From positions 12,342,109 through 12,406,108 of the forward strand of contig NC_088325.1 in NCBI RefSeq assembly GCF_910592395.1: a stretch of DNA of 64,000 bases, written 5' to 3'. Positions 1-15,200 of this stretch are shown here, piece by piece. A model generated the notes under the pieces. The model saw only the letters and a program-made list of their open reading frames with translations, was not told where the DNA came from and ran no database searches. This stretch comes from Lineus longissimus (taxonomy: Eukaryota; Nemertea; Pilidiophora; Heteronemertea; Lineidae). The position numbers were made by a program, and so were the translations under genes. Each line of letters starts with the position of its first letter. Position 1 is the first letter of the stretch.

Positions 1-98
1 GACTTCAAATACATCTGTGGCTTTTTGGACCTCGGGGAACATCCTAGGGCTTTTGGAATTATGTCCTCTAAATATGAAATACTTCTCTGAAATTCCAG

Positions 99-278
99 GT
101 TTTTCACGTGATGTCCCTGGTTACTCAAGATACTCGATGGTAGGCGACGAGTCGCGAGGCGTTTACAACCTAAAGATTGTGAATGTTGCCCTCGGTGATG
201 ATGCGCTGTACGAGTGCCAGGTGGGACCCTCGTCCGGCCATCCTCCCATCAAGACCAGGGCGACTCTATCTGTTGCAG
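99..278 (+). CDS. Nephrin-like exon: second half of the first Ig domain
   Basis: The acceptor is TTCCAG just before 99 and the donor is GTAATT at 279. The encoded peptide carries SRGVYNLKIVN and the F-strand signature DDALYECQVGP, so this is the C-terminal half of an Ig V/I-set domain. The preceding exon with the first cysteine is outside the window. It ends in phase 1 and joins the next exon to give VPPDVPVI, the usual interdomain linker. Confidence 0.8.
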
Positions 279-3200
279 GTAATTGAATACCATGGGACCC
301 AGATCCCTAACTCGGAGTACTCTAGAAAGTCCCTATCAACAATGCTCTTTGGGCAGACAAATCCTGCCCCTATTTAAGAAGTGTCCTGATTGCATTGGTC
401 AAATTCAACGGAAGCGACCAATTTGAGACCATAATTTATTTCAAGAGTTTGCAAGAATGAAATAGATTTCGGCTTCAAAGAGAGAAAAAACACCCTGATA
501 TTTTCACGAATATTGATTTTCAAATTATTCTCGTTCAGTTCCTCCCGATGTGCCTGTGATTAGCGGCCAATCCAATGGCTCCATTATCGAAGTCTTACCA
601 ACGCAACGCACCCTCGAACTCATCTGTGAATCACGCAATGGGAAACCTGCAGCAACTATTACGTGGCTTCGGAACGGCAAGAAAATCACGACAGACGAAA
701 TAAAATACTCAATTCAGGATACTCCGAATAAGCGACAGAACGCCAGGAGTGTCCTGACGATAAAACCTAAACGGGAAGACAATGGTGCCACGTATTCTTG
801 TCAAGCGATCAATTTTGCGCTCAGCAAACCGTTGGAGTCGGTCGTCCTGTTGAGCGTTTTACGTGAGTGGTTTTTGTTTGTGGCATCTTTTGGAGATTAA
901 TTTGTTAAATAGTAACTGGCTGTGGCATCAAGGCATCTTAGCCCCTCACAGACACTTTCATGTTTTAAGTCTGCCAGCCCTTGAATAGAGTGTGGTTGAA
1001 GATTGTGGTCCAGGAGGGTCCTGGGAAGACTTTACCACTTTGGAACATAAAGATATCAACTAATGATCATTATTCTGGGTAAAAAAGCAAATTTTTAAAA
1101 CAAAATTTTAAAACCTCTATTTCAGATCCTCCAAGCCATCCGGTGATAACTGGTTACAAGTCAGGTGATGTCGTCCGAACAGGTGACAGGTTGACCCTGT
1201 CCTGTACATCACGTGGTGGAAACCCACTCGCCACAGTCATCTGGTACAAAAATGGCAAGGAGCTGGATGACGTCTATGACAAAAAGATGATCAATATGGC
1301 GGTGAATAAGTTGGAATTGACGGCACAACAGTCAGATAATTTAGCCAAGTATTCGTGCATTGCTAAGAATGTTGTGACGGAGAGTCCTATGGAGGCATCA
1401 GTTGTCTTGTCTGTGCAGTGTAAGTAAAACTTAACATATTGAAAAATGAAGTTTCGTTCTAAGTCTTTTAACTTGGTTTGCCGGGCTGCCCAACAACAAA
1501 AACTTCTAAACCCACAACTCTTGAACCCATGGTTGAAGTGATGACTCATCCAAGTTACTTCTGCATGGGTCATATTAGAACCATGATGCATGATATATGA
1601 ACTATGAGAACCATCACGGTGGTGCTCAAGGAGCAAATGAAAAGTGACCTGATTACTTCTCTCCAGTACTGCTCTAGAGAGCCTAGGAGCTGCTCATCCA
1701 GTCCCACTCGACGTGGGTGGATAGAGCATTCACCAGGCGGGATTTCCAACTCATCACTCCTGAAGTGGGATTGAAAGCACTCAATACTTACCAAGTTGGC
1801 ACACTGCCCCATCTAGATCCACACCTATACAGATTAGCTAAAGTTGCATCTCTTCATCAAAAGGCCTGGTAATGTGTATGGTTTTCCTTTCTTTCAGTCG
1901 CCCCAGAGAAAGTCGTAATCACCGGTGAAACCGGAGCAAAAGCCGGTGAAAGCATCACGCTCACATGCGAGACAACTAACAGCAATCCTGCATCCACCAT
2001 AAAGTGGTTTGCGAAAGGCCGCCAGCTAGGTGGTGACTCGTCAAGTATCATCCCGTCGCCAGATGGTGGATTCATCACACGGTCGCAAGTCACGGTAAAG
2101 CTGTCGGACTCGGAGAACAAGGTGATATATACGTGTCAGGCAACGAGCAGTGGGCAGACCATGGCGGTGGCTGATAGCGTCACGTTGGAGGTACAATGTA
2201 AGTGTGAAATATCAAAAACAAAAAGCCCTGAATGTCGTTTTTGTATAGTTTTCGAGGTTTATTACATAAGGTGTACTGTATCCCCAATTATTTTGCTTGG
2301 CTTTAACATGCTGGCCATGGAGGATTATTTTTATGGGCTAGTGGTTTGTACGTTGGCCCCAGAGCTGGAAGTTATGTAGCGTTGAGCGTAGTGATGAACT
2401 GAACTCCACCACTAAGCCCATTTGAAACCTGTATCCACAACTTAATGTACCAAACAGAGGATCTTTTGCCCCCATAACCGTGCAAAATCTTTAAAATTTT
2501 CAGATCCTCCTGAAAAACCTGTCATATCCGGCTACAAGATTGGGACACCAATCAACGAGGGCAACATCCAGCGCCTCACGTGCGTGTCAGTTGGCGGCAA
2601 TCCGCACGCCACCCTAACGTGGTGGAAGGGCAACACGGAGCTGCAGTCAAAGAACACAATTGTGGGAAATATCGCGAGCAGCGAATTGTCGATAAAGGCA
2701 GTGTCTTCGGACAATATGGCGGAGTATCGATGCAACGCGACGAATCCTGCAACCAGTGAACCTTTGATCAGTACAGTTGTGTTGACGGTTTACTGTAAGT
2801 GTCTGTTGTGAGATTATACTTACGTTTATGTATGTGACTTCACTGTCATCAATTTCCTGGTTTACATTAGATTATTGTACAGCATTCTATTGTATGATAA
2901 AAATGCAACACTGAGATTTAGGCATCCCTATTTCCAACATTAAATACTCTTTGATGATTTTAAAAACCAGAAAGTCAACGAAGTTACCAAAATCATGATT
3001 GCATCAGTGCGTCTCTGCTGGTGTGCCAGTATTGCATATCTCTTAGACAATGTTAGACTCAAGATCTCTTATCCAGATATGTACCTTTTTGTAGAGGGCC
3101 ATCAAAGTCATACTTTACTGTAAGTGTATCTCATGACTAATTCCCACCATGCTATCTCTTTCAGTCCCACCAAAGTCCCTTACAGTCACCACCGAACCCA

Positions 3201-6200
3201 CTGTTGGCAAAGCCGGGAAACAGATGAAGATTATCTGTGAGACTGAGAGTTCAAATCCGCCAGCACAAATCACGTGGTGGAAAGATGGCCGAGAATTAGT
3301 CGGGCGGGGGAAAAATATCGGCATCATCGACGGTGCGTATGGTGGGAAAAGAACGAGGAATTCGCTGACATTGAGGGTGGATGAAGATGACCATGATAGT
3401 GAGGTCTCTTGTGAGGCCTTGAACGATGAGTTGGAAATGTCCACCAACAGAAGGGTTCTGATAAGTGTGTTGTGTAAGTTTTTCCCCTCCTCTATCAATT
3501 TCATAGAACAAAATTACATTTCTAAAATGATCTGTAGCACAGTGGCTGTCATAAGCTTGGATCAAATTGTTTATACAACACAATCATCTTAGATTAATTT
3601 TCTTGGCCGTGGTGGAATCCGTGAGTGATCAGCTGCAGTGCTATGGAGTATGCTAGCATCATCTACTGAGTTTTAAAGCTAAAAAGAAGAAATTTTAGTG
3701 TTCCTGCTCAGGGACATAACAATTCTGAATGATGCTAGGTTGCTATAAGTGTACTTTGATCCTTAACATGCACAAGGAATATTATTTCGACATGCATATT
3801 AAATCCGACCATTTGAAAAACACTCTCTTTTATGCATCCACATTAATTGATTATTTTAATTTTGTAGTTGCGCCAAAATTCCCGAAAGACACTGCCAAGA
3901 AAGTGAGCATCCAGGAAGGCATGAACTACATCCTCAATTTGACAGCAAAGGCAAACCCTAAGAACACCTCATACACCTGGTACAAAGATGGCGTCAAGCT
4001 CGTCACGTCATCATTATGGCCGAATATCGTACCGATCGGCCCCATTTTGAATATGACGAGTATTCGGCGGTCGAACGGCGGGAAATATCTTTGCATGGCG
4101 CTAAATGACGAAGGGAGTGGTAATATTACCATCAACGTGGATGTACAATGTAAGTCTGTGCTTGTTTTACTACAATGCAGTTAGCTATTAAGCGCAGCAC
4201 TTGTCTGTCTCGAGGGTGTCCTTTATAGAGAGGTTCTACTGTATTTCACCCTTCATGATCAGCTGTAAAGATAACTTTGGTGATTTACGCTTTAATCAAA
4301 TTTATTTCTCCACAGTCCCCGCCGAAATCTCCCGCCTCACTACTCCGGTCTACGTCGACCAGGGACAGACGGCTGCAATCGACTGTGAGGCAGAAGCGAA
4401 CCCGATCACGGACGACATCATCACGTGGAGTCGCCCTGGATACAACATGAACAAGACGCTAACGAATACGATCGGTGGCGCGTCGAAACTTATTGTGTAT
4501 AATTCGTCGAAGAAAGACAGTGGGAAGTTTCGTTGTACGGCAAATAACGGGATCGGAGACTCGTCTTCTTTCGATGCGGAGTTAGTCGTCAAATGTGAGC
4601 ATTTGAAATTTCTGTGTCTTGCTTAAATCTGGGTTCTCCACACGGTTTTCGCAAGGTAGGGTGGTACCCTTGTAATCCAAGAAGTTTTGCCAGTCTGCAA
4701 AACAATGTAGGGTGACCAGCCATTTCAAGTTGGGGGCCCTATAGTATGGAAACCCTGCACAAAATTCTAGAGCCAGGTGAGGGCTTGAAGGAATTTATCG
4801 ACACCTTTCATCATGTAATAATCGGTGTCAATCATTCAGCATTAAAACAATGAATGAAATTTTCGAAGTCCAAATATTTTTTTCACTTTATTTTTTTCTC
4901 AATGTTTCTGCTCAAAATGAGGAGAGATTATCATTTTTGGACTTCTAAAAATTTTTAGAATTTTTAACTGATGAAAAACTTCAACTCTGAAAGGATGATG
5001 GTGATGAATAATTTATATTTCTTAAAAACCTATCTTTTTAGATCCACCAGAGATTGACAAGTCTGAACGCCACATAAAGTTTGCCGCAGCGAAAGGAACA
5101 AGAGGAGAGTTGATTTGTCGAGCAGAGGGTGCTCCTGTTGTCACGTTCTTTTGGACGAGGGTAAGTTCATCTACACACTGGTCATAAATGACATACTTTC
5201 TACTTAGCACATGGATGTACTTGACGCTATATTGTCTTATAGAGTTTGCATGCAGACTCGTGCAACCCTTGTGCAGTCCCCTGATGAACGTGGCCAAAGC
5301 TCATTCCTGTGAGGTTGCTTAATTTAGAATACTACTGACTGTCGGCCTACTGTGTGTGTATTTGTTCACAGCAAATTCAAACTTCAAGATGGCCACATCA
5401 TGCATGTCAAATAAGCTTTTCAAAAGACATCATTTCGGTCCAAAACAAAATTGACTTTAGGTTCATAGTTTAATCCTAGTTCATTTTTTTATGAGACAAC
5501 GGTGCGAGTTGATGTTGTCTTTCAGAGGGGGAATCATCATACAATCTTATTGATTTCATTTTGACCTTTCAGAATGGTGAAGATATTATACCACGTTATG
5601 GTTCAAGATATGAATTGGAGGGTAAAGAAATCGACTGGACACATCACTTAGGTTACCTGTACATTTCCAATGTGACTGACTATGACTATGGCATGTACCA
5701 TTGTCGGGCCGTAAATAGCTTAGGAAAGGATACAGTAGCCATTAGCTTTGAGACGACAAGTAAGTATATGTGTGTGAACTTGCTTCTATGGTTACCTCTA
5801 CACTGCCAATATGACTGACAGTGTCTATGGGACGTACCATTGTTAACAGACTAGGGAAGGATCATTGCTAGAAATAGTCTCTTCTTCACAATTCTTCCTG
5901 ACTTCACAAGTAGAATGAATGTCACTGATTTTCTTCAAGTTTTGCCTGAACGTCAGTTTCATTTGAAAGTCCATTTTCTTTCCAGCGCGACCAGATCCCC
6001 CAGAAGATCTGCGCCACGTGAATTCAACCCACGATTCCATCACAGTGATGTGGACATCGGGATTCAATGGTGGGCTGTATCAGTGGTTCAGGATCAAGTA
6101 TGAGGAGACACGCTCTATGGATCCACCGCTCCTTATCAACGTCAATCCGCCAAGCGCGAACATGTTTACTGTGCCAGGTATGTTGTTTGATTGAACAAAT

Positions 6201-9200
6201 TCTCAAAAGTATTACAGAGTTTGAGAAAGTATTGCTCAATTAACTTCACTATGGGACACTCAATGCTTTCTGCGGCATCATATACGGCCATAATGCTAAG
6301 CCATGGATTGCAAAAACCTTTGCGCTAGAAAACCTCACTGTTAAAACTATAGCGTTGCTTTTATAGGTCATGAAAATGATGTCTACTTTTCTGTTTTAGG
6401 TCTCAAATTTGCCACAGAGTACACCCTGTATGTGCAGGCCATCAACAAATTAGGTGATAGCAGGTTCAGCCAATCTGCAAAATGTTCTACTTCAAGTGAG
6501 TTTATAAAAAATCACTGATAGAAATCAGTAAGGGAAGTCGACTATTCTTCAGAATCCTCAGTGGTTTGACGAAGTACTGTTGTAGAAATGGTTGAGATTG
6601 GTATCAAGAGTGGTAAAACCAATTCGAGTCAATGGCCGTACAGGGCATCTGATAATGTGCAAAGTGTTTCCTTCTGGTGGTTTACGTACACTTTTGGATG
6701 TATTCCTATAGGCCTCACTGCACAGAACTTGATGTAGGCTAGTGACTGCCAGTAGTAATTTGTGCTACTCATCTTCAACATGAACCTAGGTCTCTAATGC
6801 ATCTTATCTTTCTTTACAGGTATTCCTCCAAAAGATGAGCAAATCGCTCAAGGGGACGAGGTCCCCCTGTTAATCATCGTTGCCGTGTGTGCCGTGGCGA
6901 TGGTGGTGCTAGGACTTAACGTCTGTTTAATATTATACCTGATCAGGAGGCGGAAACGTAAGATGCAGAAGGGGACACCCCCTCAAAAAGGTTAGCATGC
7001 AGATTACTAACAATTAACACACAATCAGGGCAACGAGAGGGGTGAATAGGTTGCATGGTCTCGCTTTTCCCTACGGTGTTGGTAAAGCAACTGAGTTCCA
7101 ACTGCTTGCTCAAAGCCAGTTGGCGTCCAGCATTTTGACCTATAGGCTCTGAGACCACAGTGTCACTTTATTGCTTGCTCCGGAAGTCCTGCCTGTTAAG
7201 AGGTGCAGGTTTGATTGGGGGGGGGGGGGGGGGGAGATACATCCAAGCGTCTTCCAGAGAACCTCTTGTAAAGTGCAGGTCCATTACAGGATGCTCTGTC
7301 CAGCTATATAGTGTCCTTGTCCCGGTTTAATCACCACTGATACAACGCACCACAGCCTACTGTCCCATCCACAGACATAAAGAGCCTGGGTTTTTGCCAT
7401 CGGCCATCACGGCTCTATGACATTATGGGTCCTGGGACTCTTGACATCTAGGGTGAAAAACCAGGGTCCATCTGTGTCATCGCTCGCAGTTCGATGATAG
7501 AACGTTAACCATTATTGATAACAGCATGTCATGGCAGCAACCATACAGGCACACATGTACTTCATATTTGGATAATCAATCGTCAAAAGTCTAGATTGTA
7601 GTGAATGTTGATAATATCACAAGTGAAGAAATACTTTACTGACATTTAGACTTGATACTATCAATGGCATGATTCTTCAAAAACAATGCAAATTAATTGT
7701 TGATTAGTTGATTGCTTCAGGAATGAATTTATTGGGGAGATGGGATCACAGTATTCTTTTATTTGAGAATATCGCTTCACACATTACGTAGCCAACCTAG
7801 AAGTGTGACCTGTCTTGTGTTTTGATGAAAGTAGAGAAATAGTGCATGTTGAGCATAGTGCCTGAAACTAGAAGCTTTAAGGAAGTAACATTCATACTAG
7901 GTATCCACAAAAAAGATAGCATACTTTTGATATTAAATAACTCCCAAAATGTATATCTACCAAATTTCGGCCACACGTAACTGTGGTCAATATTCTTGGT
8001 TTCATTTCCTGCATTCGTTATTACGATACGTTTTTTTTATGCTTCTGCACATGAGCAAGTCACTAATCAAACAGTCTGACCCCACTAATTATGCAGCCAT
8101 TTCGTTCTTGCATTCGATATTTTAGTGGTGTTTCATGAAGGGTCTGGTTGATCTGACAAAAATGGAGCAGAAGTCCATATTACACCACCCTCAGGACGTC
8201 TTAACAATGCTAAGTGAACCATGGCTTTAATATCATGTTCCTCGTTTCAGAAGCTGAGCATGATAGCCAGTCGAATACTATAGAGATGTATGCACCCCCT
8301 GGCAGCGGGAATGTGTACCCTAATCCTCTACCGGAGGACACAAAAACTTATAGCAGTTACGATCGAAGTTTAGACGATTTTAACGACGATTTGTACAAAA
8401 GTTATCATGATGTAAGTACAGTTGTTCATCTTGTTTTCGACTCGTTAGTTTGTTGAGAGAAAATTAGGTGGCAGCATTTGCAGCTGTAATTTCGTTTGTC
8501 ACTTTCTTAAACATGTTTAAGCAGGAATTTTTACTTTAGGTATTGGCCAATCAGAAGACGTATCATGATTGTTCGGTTAGAAAGCACACTCTGGCTATAG
8601 GGCTAAATGCTAGGACATCCTGATTTGCCAATACCTGCGTAGAAGGTCCAAATTCTTGCTTGAGGAGTGACAAAAGCCAATGGGTATCATTAATTCCTTT
8701 TAAAAGGGACTGTAAAGCAAGCTGTTTAAGGTTGAATTTCTATCTCTATGCGTGCATAGCTCATCCACAGGCATGTTCTTATGCAAGACGTCTTTATACT
8801 ATAGCTCATTACCTGATCGTAAATTTATGATAAGAAATTGTGTCTGTATTTCTGTGACCTTTGCCTGAGATTTCTTGTTAAAATCCCCTTTGATTTGTTT
8901 TAACCCCTCCCTGCTAACCCTCCCTGTGCACCATCCCCACTGCTTAGTCCCTGCCATTCAGAAATAAAATATCTTCCATTCGTTCTACAAATTAAAAAGA
9001 ACAAATACTTTTCAATCTCATATGTGCGTGTCTTGTCAGAATAACTTTGATATTTGCCTAAAATACAATTGAGCTGTATTCAATTGCTTATAATGCTTCG
9101 AGGCTTAAAATCCATGTGTTAAATTTCTTAAGATTCCTGTGTTACATTCTCGATTTCCGAAAGTGTGTTTTAAAAAAAGTGCTATTCAAAGGAATTTGAA

Positions 9201-12200
9201 ATTCAAATTTCACATTATTTTCCAAGTAATATTTCTAAATATCCAGAATGTTCATACATTTTGTATGTTGAACAACTTAACAATGCTGGAAGAGATTCCA
9301 TATTTGTCCCTATATGTACACATAGTTGTCCCCGTGTATTTCAATGCTTTGTGCTAAACATGTCTGTTTACATTTATGTACTGTACGATCTGTGTTCCAA
9401 TGCTTAGGATCATTGTGTTAAACTACTGACTCTGTCCCTAAATCCTGTCTGTGTTAAATTCCCAAAACCGATCTGTTAAGTCCTACGTGTAGCTCTGTTG
9501 AGTTAATCCTTGTGTTAAACTGTGTTAGTTTAGACTGTCTGTCCATCCAAAATCTGAGCGTAGTTGTGTGATTTTGAAATCAATGTCTTAATTAGTAATT
9601 AATGGATTAATTGATTGCTTTTATAATTGACTCCCAGCCTAATAAACCTAGTACCAAGGTAGACAATTTAACATCCAATCGCATGAAAATTTGGTTTTAG
9701 TTTCTTAGTTAATTTTGATTAATAAAAGTGTAATTAACATTGTGATTCATTAATTAGTGAAATTTTCATTAACATTGTCGAAATCTTTCTTAAAGTGTGG
9801 AACCAATAGTTTCTCCATATTGTCAAAATCTGCATGTAAGATTAGAAATATGATTATTGTCAAATTGATGTCCGTGTATCAATCCTGAATTTTAATAACC
9901 CTACCGATGTTAGTCTAATAAATGTTTGTAGTCATAGCGTTTACCCTCCCTAGTTAATGAGGTACCGATGTCAAAAGGTGGCGCTGATGGTCAACATGGT
10001 CAGAACTGGTGCCAGGTTGGCAAACCACCACTGGTAGTCAAAAAGTATGATCAGTGCCGTGCGAAATTGTAACTTTTCGTGGTACCTCATTTGTTCCTGT
10101 TAAAATGTGATCAAGTGGGCATGCTATACCTTTCCCTACAACCATAATAACCAACTTAATGCTTCATGTTTCCAATAGGCCATTATATTAGGTTCCAGTA
10201 TCATCTGCAAGATTTTCTCTGTCACGAAAACACACAGCAAAGATCTCCTAAATCAATATTTTATGTAGGGCCGGACCACCCCAATCATTCCAAACACTTC
10301 GCAATTTTGTTGACAGTTCTCAATGCTAAAAAAATATTGAAATTTTTTTACTGAATTTTATGATAGGACAACAGAGGCGACCATGTTCAGTCAGTAGTTT
10401 AGGTAGATAGTTGACCAATGAGAGATTTTAGTTTATATTTTGAGTGATATTTGCTGCATTTGATTTGCATTTTAATTGAAAAATAAAACAGCGACAGAAT
10501 CCCGAGTCCAACTTGCCCCATTTTGAATAGATGTAGATCTGTGCCATATCGTTGATCGAGCAAGGATTCTGTCCACAGAAGCTGAACTTTTTTCCATTCT
10601 AAATTGGTTATTCGAATTCGACAGATCAGCCAAATAGCTGTGAAACCACAGCCGGGCAAGCCGAGGCCGTGCGGCACCACTCCTCGTGGTACGCCGCGTG
10701 GCACACCAACGCCGCGTAACACGCCGACTAAGCACTACCCTAAGCAGCAACCTATAACCCCCCAAACTAAACGCCTGCGAGTGAGTGGTTTTAATTGATA
10801 TTTTTTACTAATTAACGCTAATTGCTAACATTTTTTTTGATTGATTGCTGGCCTGTGTACTAATCAATTAATTAATGGCTGTTCGAAATATTTTATCATT
10901 GTCTCGTTATTGTCAACGTGTTTTTTGTTTGACCCTTCACTGTCGGACTCTGTGTTGAGGGAAATAAAAAAGAGTGTTACATGTCCTTAGTAAAGGGGTA
11001 ATGCACCACTGCAGTGCTGACAGTGTGAGACCAGTCAGTATGTTTTGAACACAAGCTTACTTCACAGCTAACTGCTAAATGATGTCGAGTGGGTCATGTA
11101 TGTAGTATTTAGCATGGGATGAATTAAAAGATGTTATTGTCAAGTTGAAGAAGGGTCAAGACGATGGTGAAGGGTCTATTAAATGTATATATTTGTTTGT
11201 TTTCTTGGTATTTATGTTTGTCTACATGTAGTCTTGTTACTAATATCAAAGGTGAATTGCACCAGGTCTGAAATTCGATCAGAATTTGAACATTTCGAAA
11301 TGAAACTTTTACATTTGATTTTGTCTTTAGATAGCACTGTGCCCTGAAAAAATATCTTGGTTTCTGAACAACTTCTGTGAAACTAAGGATTATCACTAGG
11401 TGAAAATGTATATGCTCACTTGAGACTTGCACTGGTCTGTTCATGAGACATAATCATATGATTGTGGCCAACTTTATCAAAATGACGCAAAATTTTGGTC
11501 AGACACTATAATTCCATCTTTGGAGTCTCAAGAGTTTCAATTTTAAATTCCTCTCACCAGCTTTCCAACTACAAGACATTTCCTCATCTTCTCATGAGCA
11601 CAGCCTCTTCCCATAAATGCACACACCAGAAGCTATAGCATTTAATTTAAGGTCTTATACTCCAGTTTCACTGATGTAAGGCCGTTCTGAATTTTCAGTT
11701 CAAGTGAGATATTCTACACTTGGTCGTTGAATACCATTTGACATGTTGAATTCGGTTGGACAGTAGGTTGCTAACACCAAGTTGTCCGATGGTCATGACA
11801 TCATGTTCCGGCTTGACCTTTCGGCTTTGTTATGATTATTCAACCAGCCTAAGATCGGTGAAACAAGAGTATGTTTTCATTCGATGCATCTTTGCATGGT
11901 TTTATTAAGGTGACTGCACTCATTTCCTTGGGTACTTTGTAAAGTGGTGATTGACTGAGATCTAAAAAACTGCGATAATTGAGACAAAGCAAGCAGACTC
12001 ATCTAATTAATGTATTGACCAATCGCGTTTCACCATTCAGGGTCACAAGGGGTCAAATCGTTTTCAATATTTTACCCAAAGTCACAGCATTTTTCACCTG
12101 ATACTAACATTTTCAAATACTTTGTGGCTTAACGTGAAACTATTACTTGTATTCAAAAGAATTCTTGATGCTTAGACATTCTAGATTGAAAGACATTCAC

Positions 12201-15200
12201 CAATTTACTAAGAGCCCAAAGGTAGCCACTATAGCAATTCGTGCAGCCCTTTTGATACATATTTGTCTGTAGCACCCATGAATAGGGGCCCTTCGAACCA
12301 TATACCAACCGGTTTAGGTGCAGTAGTTTTTAGTTGTATATAAGATAGTTTGCATTTGATGATAGCTCTTGAAGTGGCCTTTTTACCTCCATGTGTTAAT
12401 ATGAAATTATTTTCAGGATTATCAGTATGTTGAAACGGTTGTTTGGTATCGCCATGACGATTATAAATATGGACGTCGATACCAGAGAAGTAAAGCAAAA
12501 TGTTAGGTTTAAATGTGGGGAGAAAGGCATGCTATTTTGCTATTGTTTGAGTCAAATTTAAGGGAATTATGCTCTGTGTATTCAGTTAACTAGGAACTGG
12601 TTACATTTATAAAGATTTTTGAAGATAAGCATCAAGGGTGAGGTGCTGTCCGTGTATGCTTTTTTAAATGGGGACTATAGGCATGGGAAGAGGGTCAAAC
12701 CGTTTGTCTCCAGTTGGGCGGGATAAGGTCTGAACTGGTAATAAAGTGCCTCATACAAGCATTAATAGTGCAAATGTACTGTGAGATGGTGGAGACACCT
12801 AGTGGGGACTTCGTTTAACTTAATCTTGCCCACTACGCTCCTGCCTATAGTCTCCCTTTAAGTCGTTTTGCATGTCAGCTGCCATACATCAGCCATTGTC
12901 ATGATTACGAGCATCTCGCTTAAATTAAGATAGAAACAGCCCCCTTTCTGATTTCCTTTTCCATTCTGTTTATTTATTTACTTATTTCATTATCCTTTTT
13001 TTTCTAACACTCACAAAACAAATAACAGCAAAGAAAAGTTTCGGCACCCAAGTTTCATCAACTCTGCACCCCAAGACCCAAAACGTACACGACATACTCC
13101 GAAAGATCTCGACTTATTTCACCATAGAGTGCATTACGCATGAGAAGCAGTTTTTCGGGTGCAACCATGTTTTTCAACTATAGTATTGTCTGATGCAGTC
13201 GTGCATGTGTTTCAGTAGTGCCTGTCTAACCCCCACAAATGTATAGAGGGAAAACATGGTCGCTGTTCTTCAGACTCTTTGATTTTTAAAGCAAGACTTA
13301 CGTAACCTCTAGCTCGACTGCCCACAGTGCGTTATTTTTTTTATTGAGATATCATGTCCTTAGTCGAACTATGCCAATCATGCCCAAATGCTCCCTGTGA
13401 CGAAGTAATCGGGCCCACAGCCACCCACGACCCACACCACCGACAATATCAACATCACTTGCTGTTATGCACAAAATTTCAGGATGAGTCGGACGACACA
13501 ATAGTCTGGTTTCCCCGACCAGATTTCAGTAAGTCCACCTGCTTTCGAAAATATGGTGGTCCGCTAGTCGTTCCTGTAAGTGCACATGTTTTGTTTCTAT
13601 CAAAATGGTACATGTGATTCTAACCGAGTGCTTGTGTTTCCGAAAGTTGGTGGCCCTAAGTTATCCCCAGTGATTATTTGAGTGAGTCTACAATATGTGT
13701 TTTGAAAGTCAGTTGTCCTTTCGTAATCCACAATGGTTATTTGAGTAAGTCCCCATCATGTGTTTTGAAATTCTGTGGTCCAATAGTAATCCCTGGTGAT
13801 TATATGAGTTGGCCCGAAATGTGTGTTTTGAAAGTTGGTGGTCTTCTAACCCGGTCTCGTAAACCACATAATGAAATTTGGTGGTCCTCTAGTAATCCCG
13901 AGTAATCATTTGAGTGTAAGTCCACATGTGTGTTTTGAAGTTCTGTGGTCTTCTAATAATCTGAATTCATTACTAACTTGCTGAATGTCATGTTGATGCC
14001 AAGGGGCACATATTGAGCAAACAACAAACCACTGCCACTATAGTATATTTTTTCCGAAATCAATAGTTGAGTGATTGTCCACCTGTGTGTTTTAAACTTG
14101 ATGGCGCTCTAACCCCCTCTCCTAAACCACATTGTGTTTCTTCGAAAGTATGTACCTTGGTGAGCCTAATGATTCTGTGAGTCCACATGCGTGTTCAAAA
14201 CTAGTGTGGTATAGTACTCCCTATGATATTCCAAAAACAAATGATTACTGCACAACCTCAGCATTGCAGTATCATAGTGGTGAAGTGTGGAACTGAGTAT
14301 GAAAGCAAAAAATATTCTACTGCTGGGTCTTGACCAATTTGACTGGTCGAATAACCACCATGTGCATTTCTCCGCAAACAGTTATATCAATGTGTTGTTG
14401 TCGAAAGCCAGCCATTTAACACAGGTACGTTATTCATTTCAGTTTTTACGCCATTTATTCCAAAATGGTGTCCCAAATATGAAAGACATGGTTGAGGCGC
14501 AGTGCTGACATAATAGCCCCCAGCTTAGAAAATGAGTTGTCCGAAAGACTTTTTGTATTGTATGTCTTCCAAATCATATCCTGGCCCCAGGTCTTAACTG
14601 ATCCTATATTCAGGGACATTCACCCAAGTACATGGTGGAAAGGCATATAGAGCTATATAGATTGAAACCATTCCACTAGTGGAAAGGCATACAAGGCTAT
14701 ATTCTAGATTAAAACCATCCAGTTTGTATTCTTTTCAAGCTGTCCAGCAGGTCAGCCAGTACATTGAATGGTTGTGCCCAGTAATATAGCTTGGTATGCC
14801 ATTCCACCAGTATTTTGATTGGCTCATGGACGAATGAATGTCCCTGATCTAGGAGCAGACATTGACCTGCTAGTATTTCTTCCCCTGTAATGTCTGTAGA
14901 GCTTTAGGTAAAGGGAAAGCATTGTTTTGATGTGAGAAAAACAAACCAAATTGTGATAGAATGAAAAATGATTCATCAACGAATTGGCCGTGAAATTAAA
15001 AGTGATGAGGAAACGGTGATATTGGTATCAGTGTTCTAGGGCATGTCAACATCGTCTGCTGAATGTGTGGAGTTAGTAAAACCATTTCCTCATGTTGTCC
15101 TCAGTCTGTCTGTGCCCTCGACTGGAATGTGAAATATCCAACGCCCTTCACCAAACATCTGTACAGGAATGTAAAATATCCAATGACCTTCACCAAACAT

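Noticed and set aside
9957-10090. A 134 bp MITE with 10 bp termini
   Set aside because: The termini are short, and there is no target duplication or second copy in the window.
13354-13617. An 87-codon gene
   Set aside because: It is composed of the 13483 candidate exon plus intron and degenerate repeat; the rest has no support.
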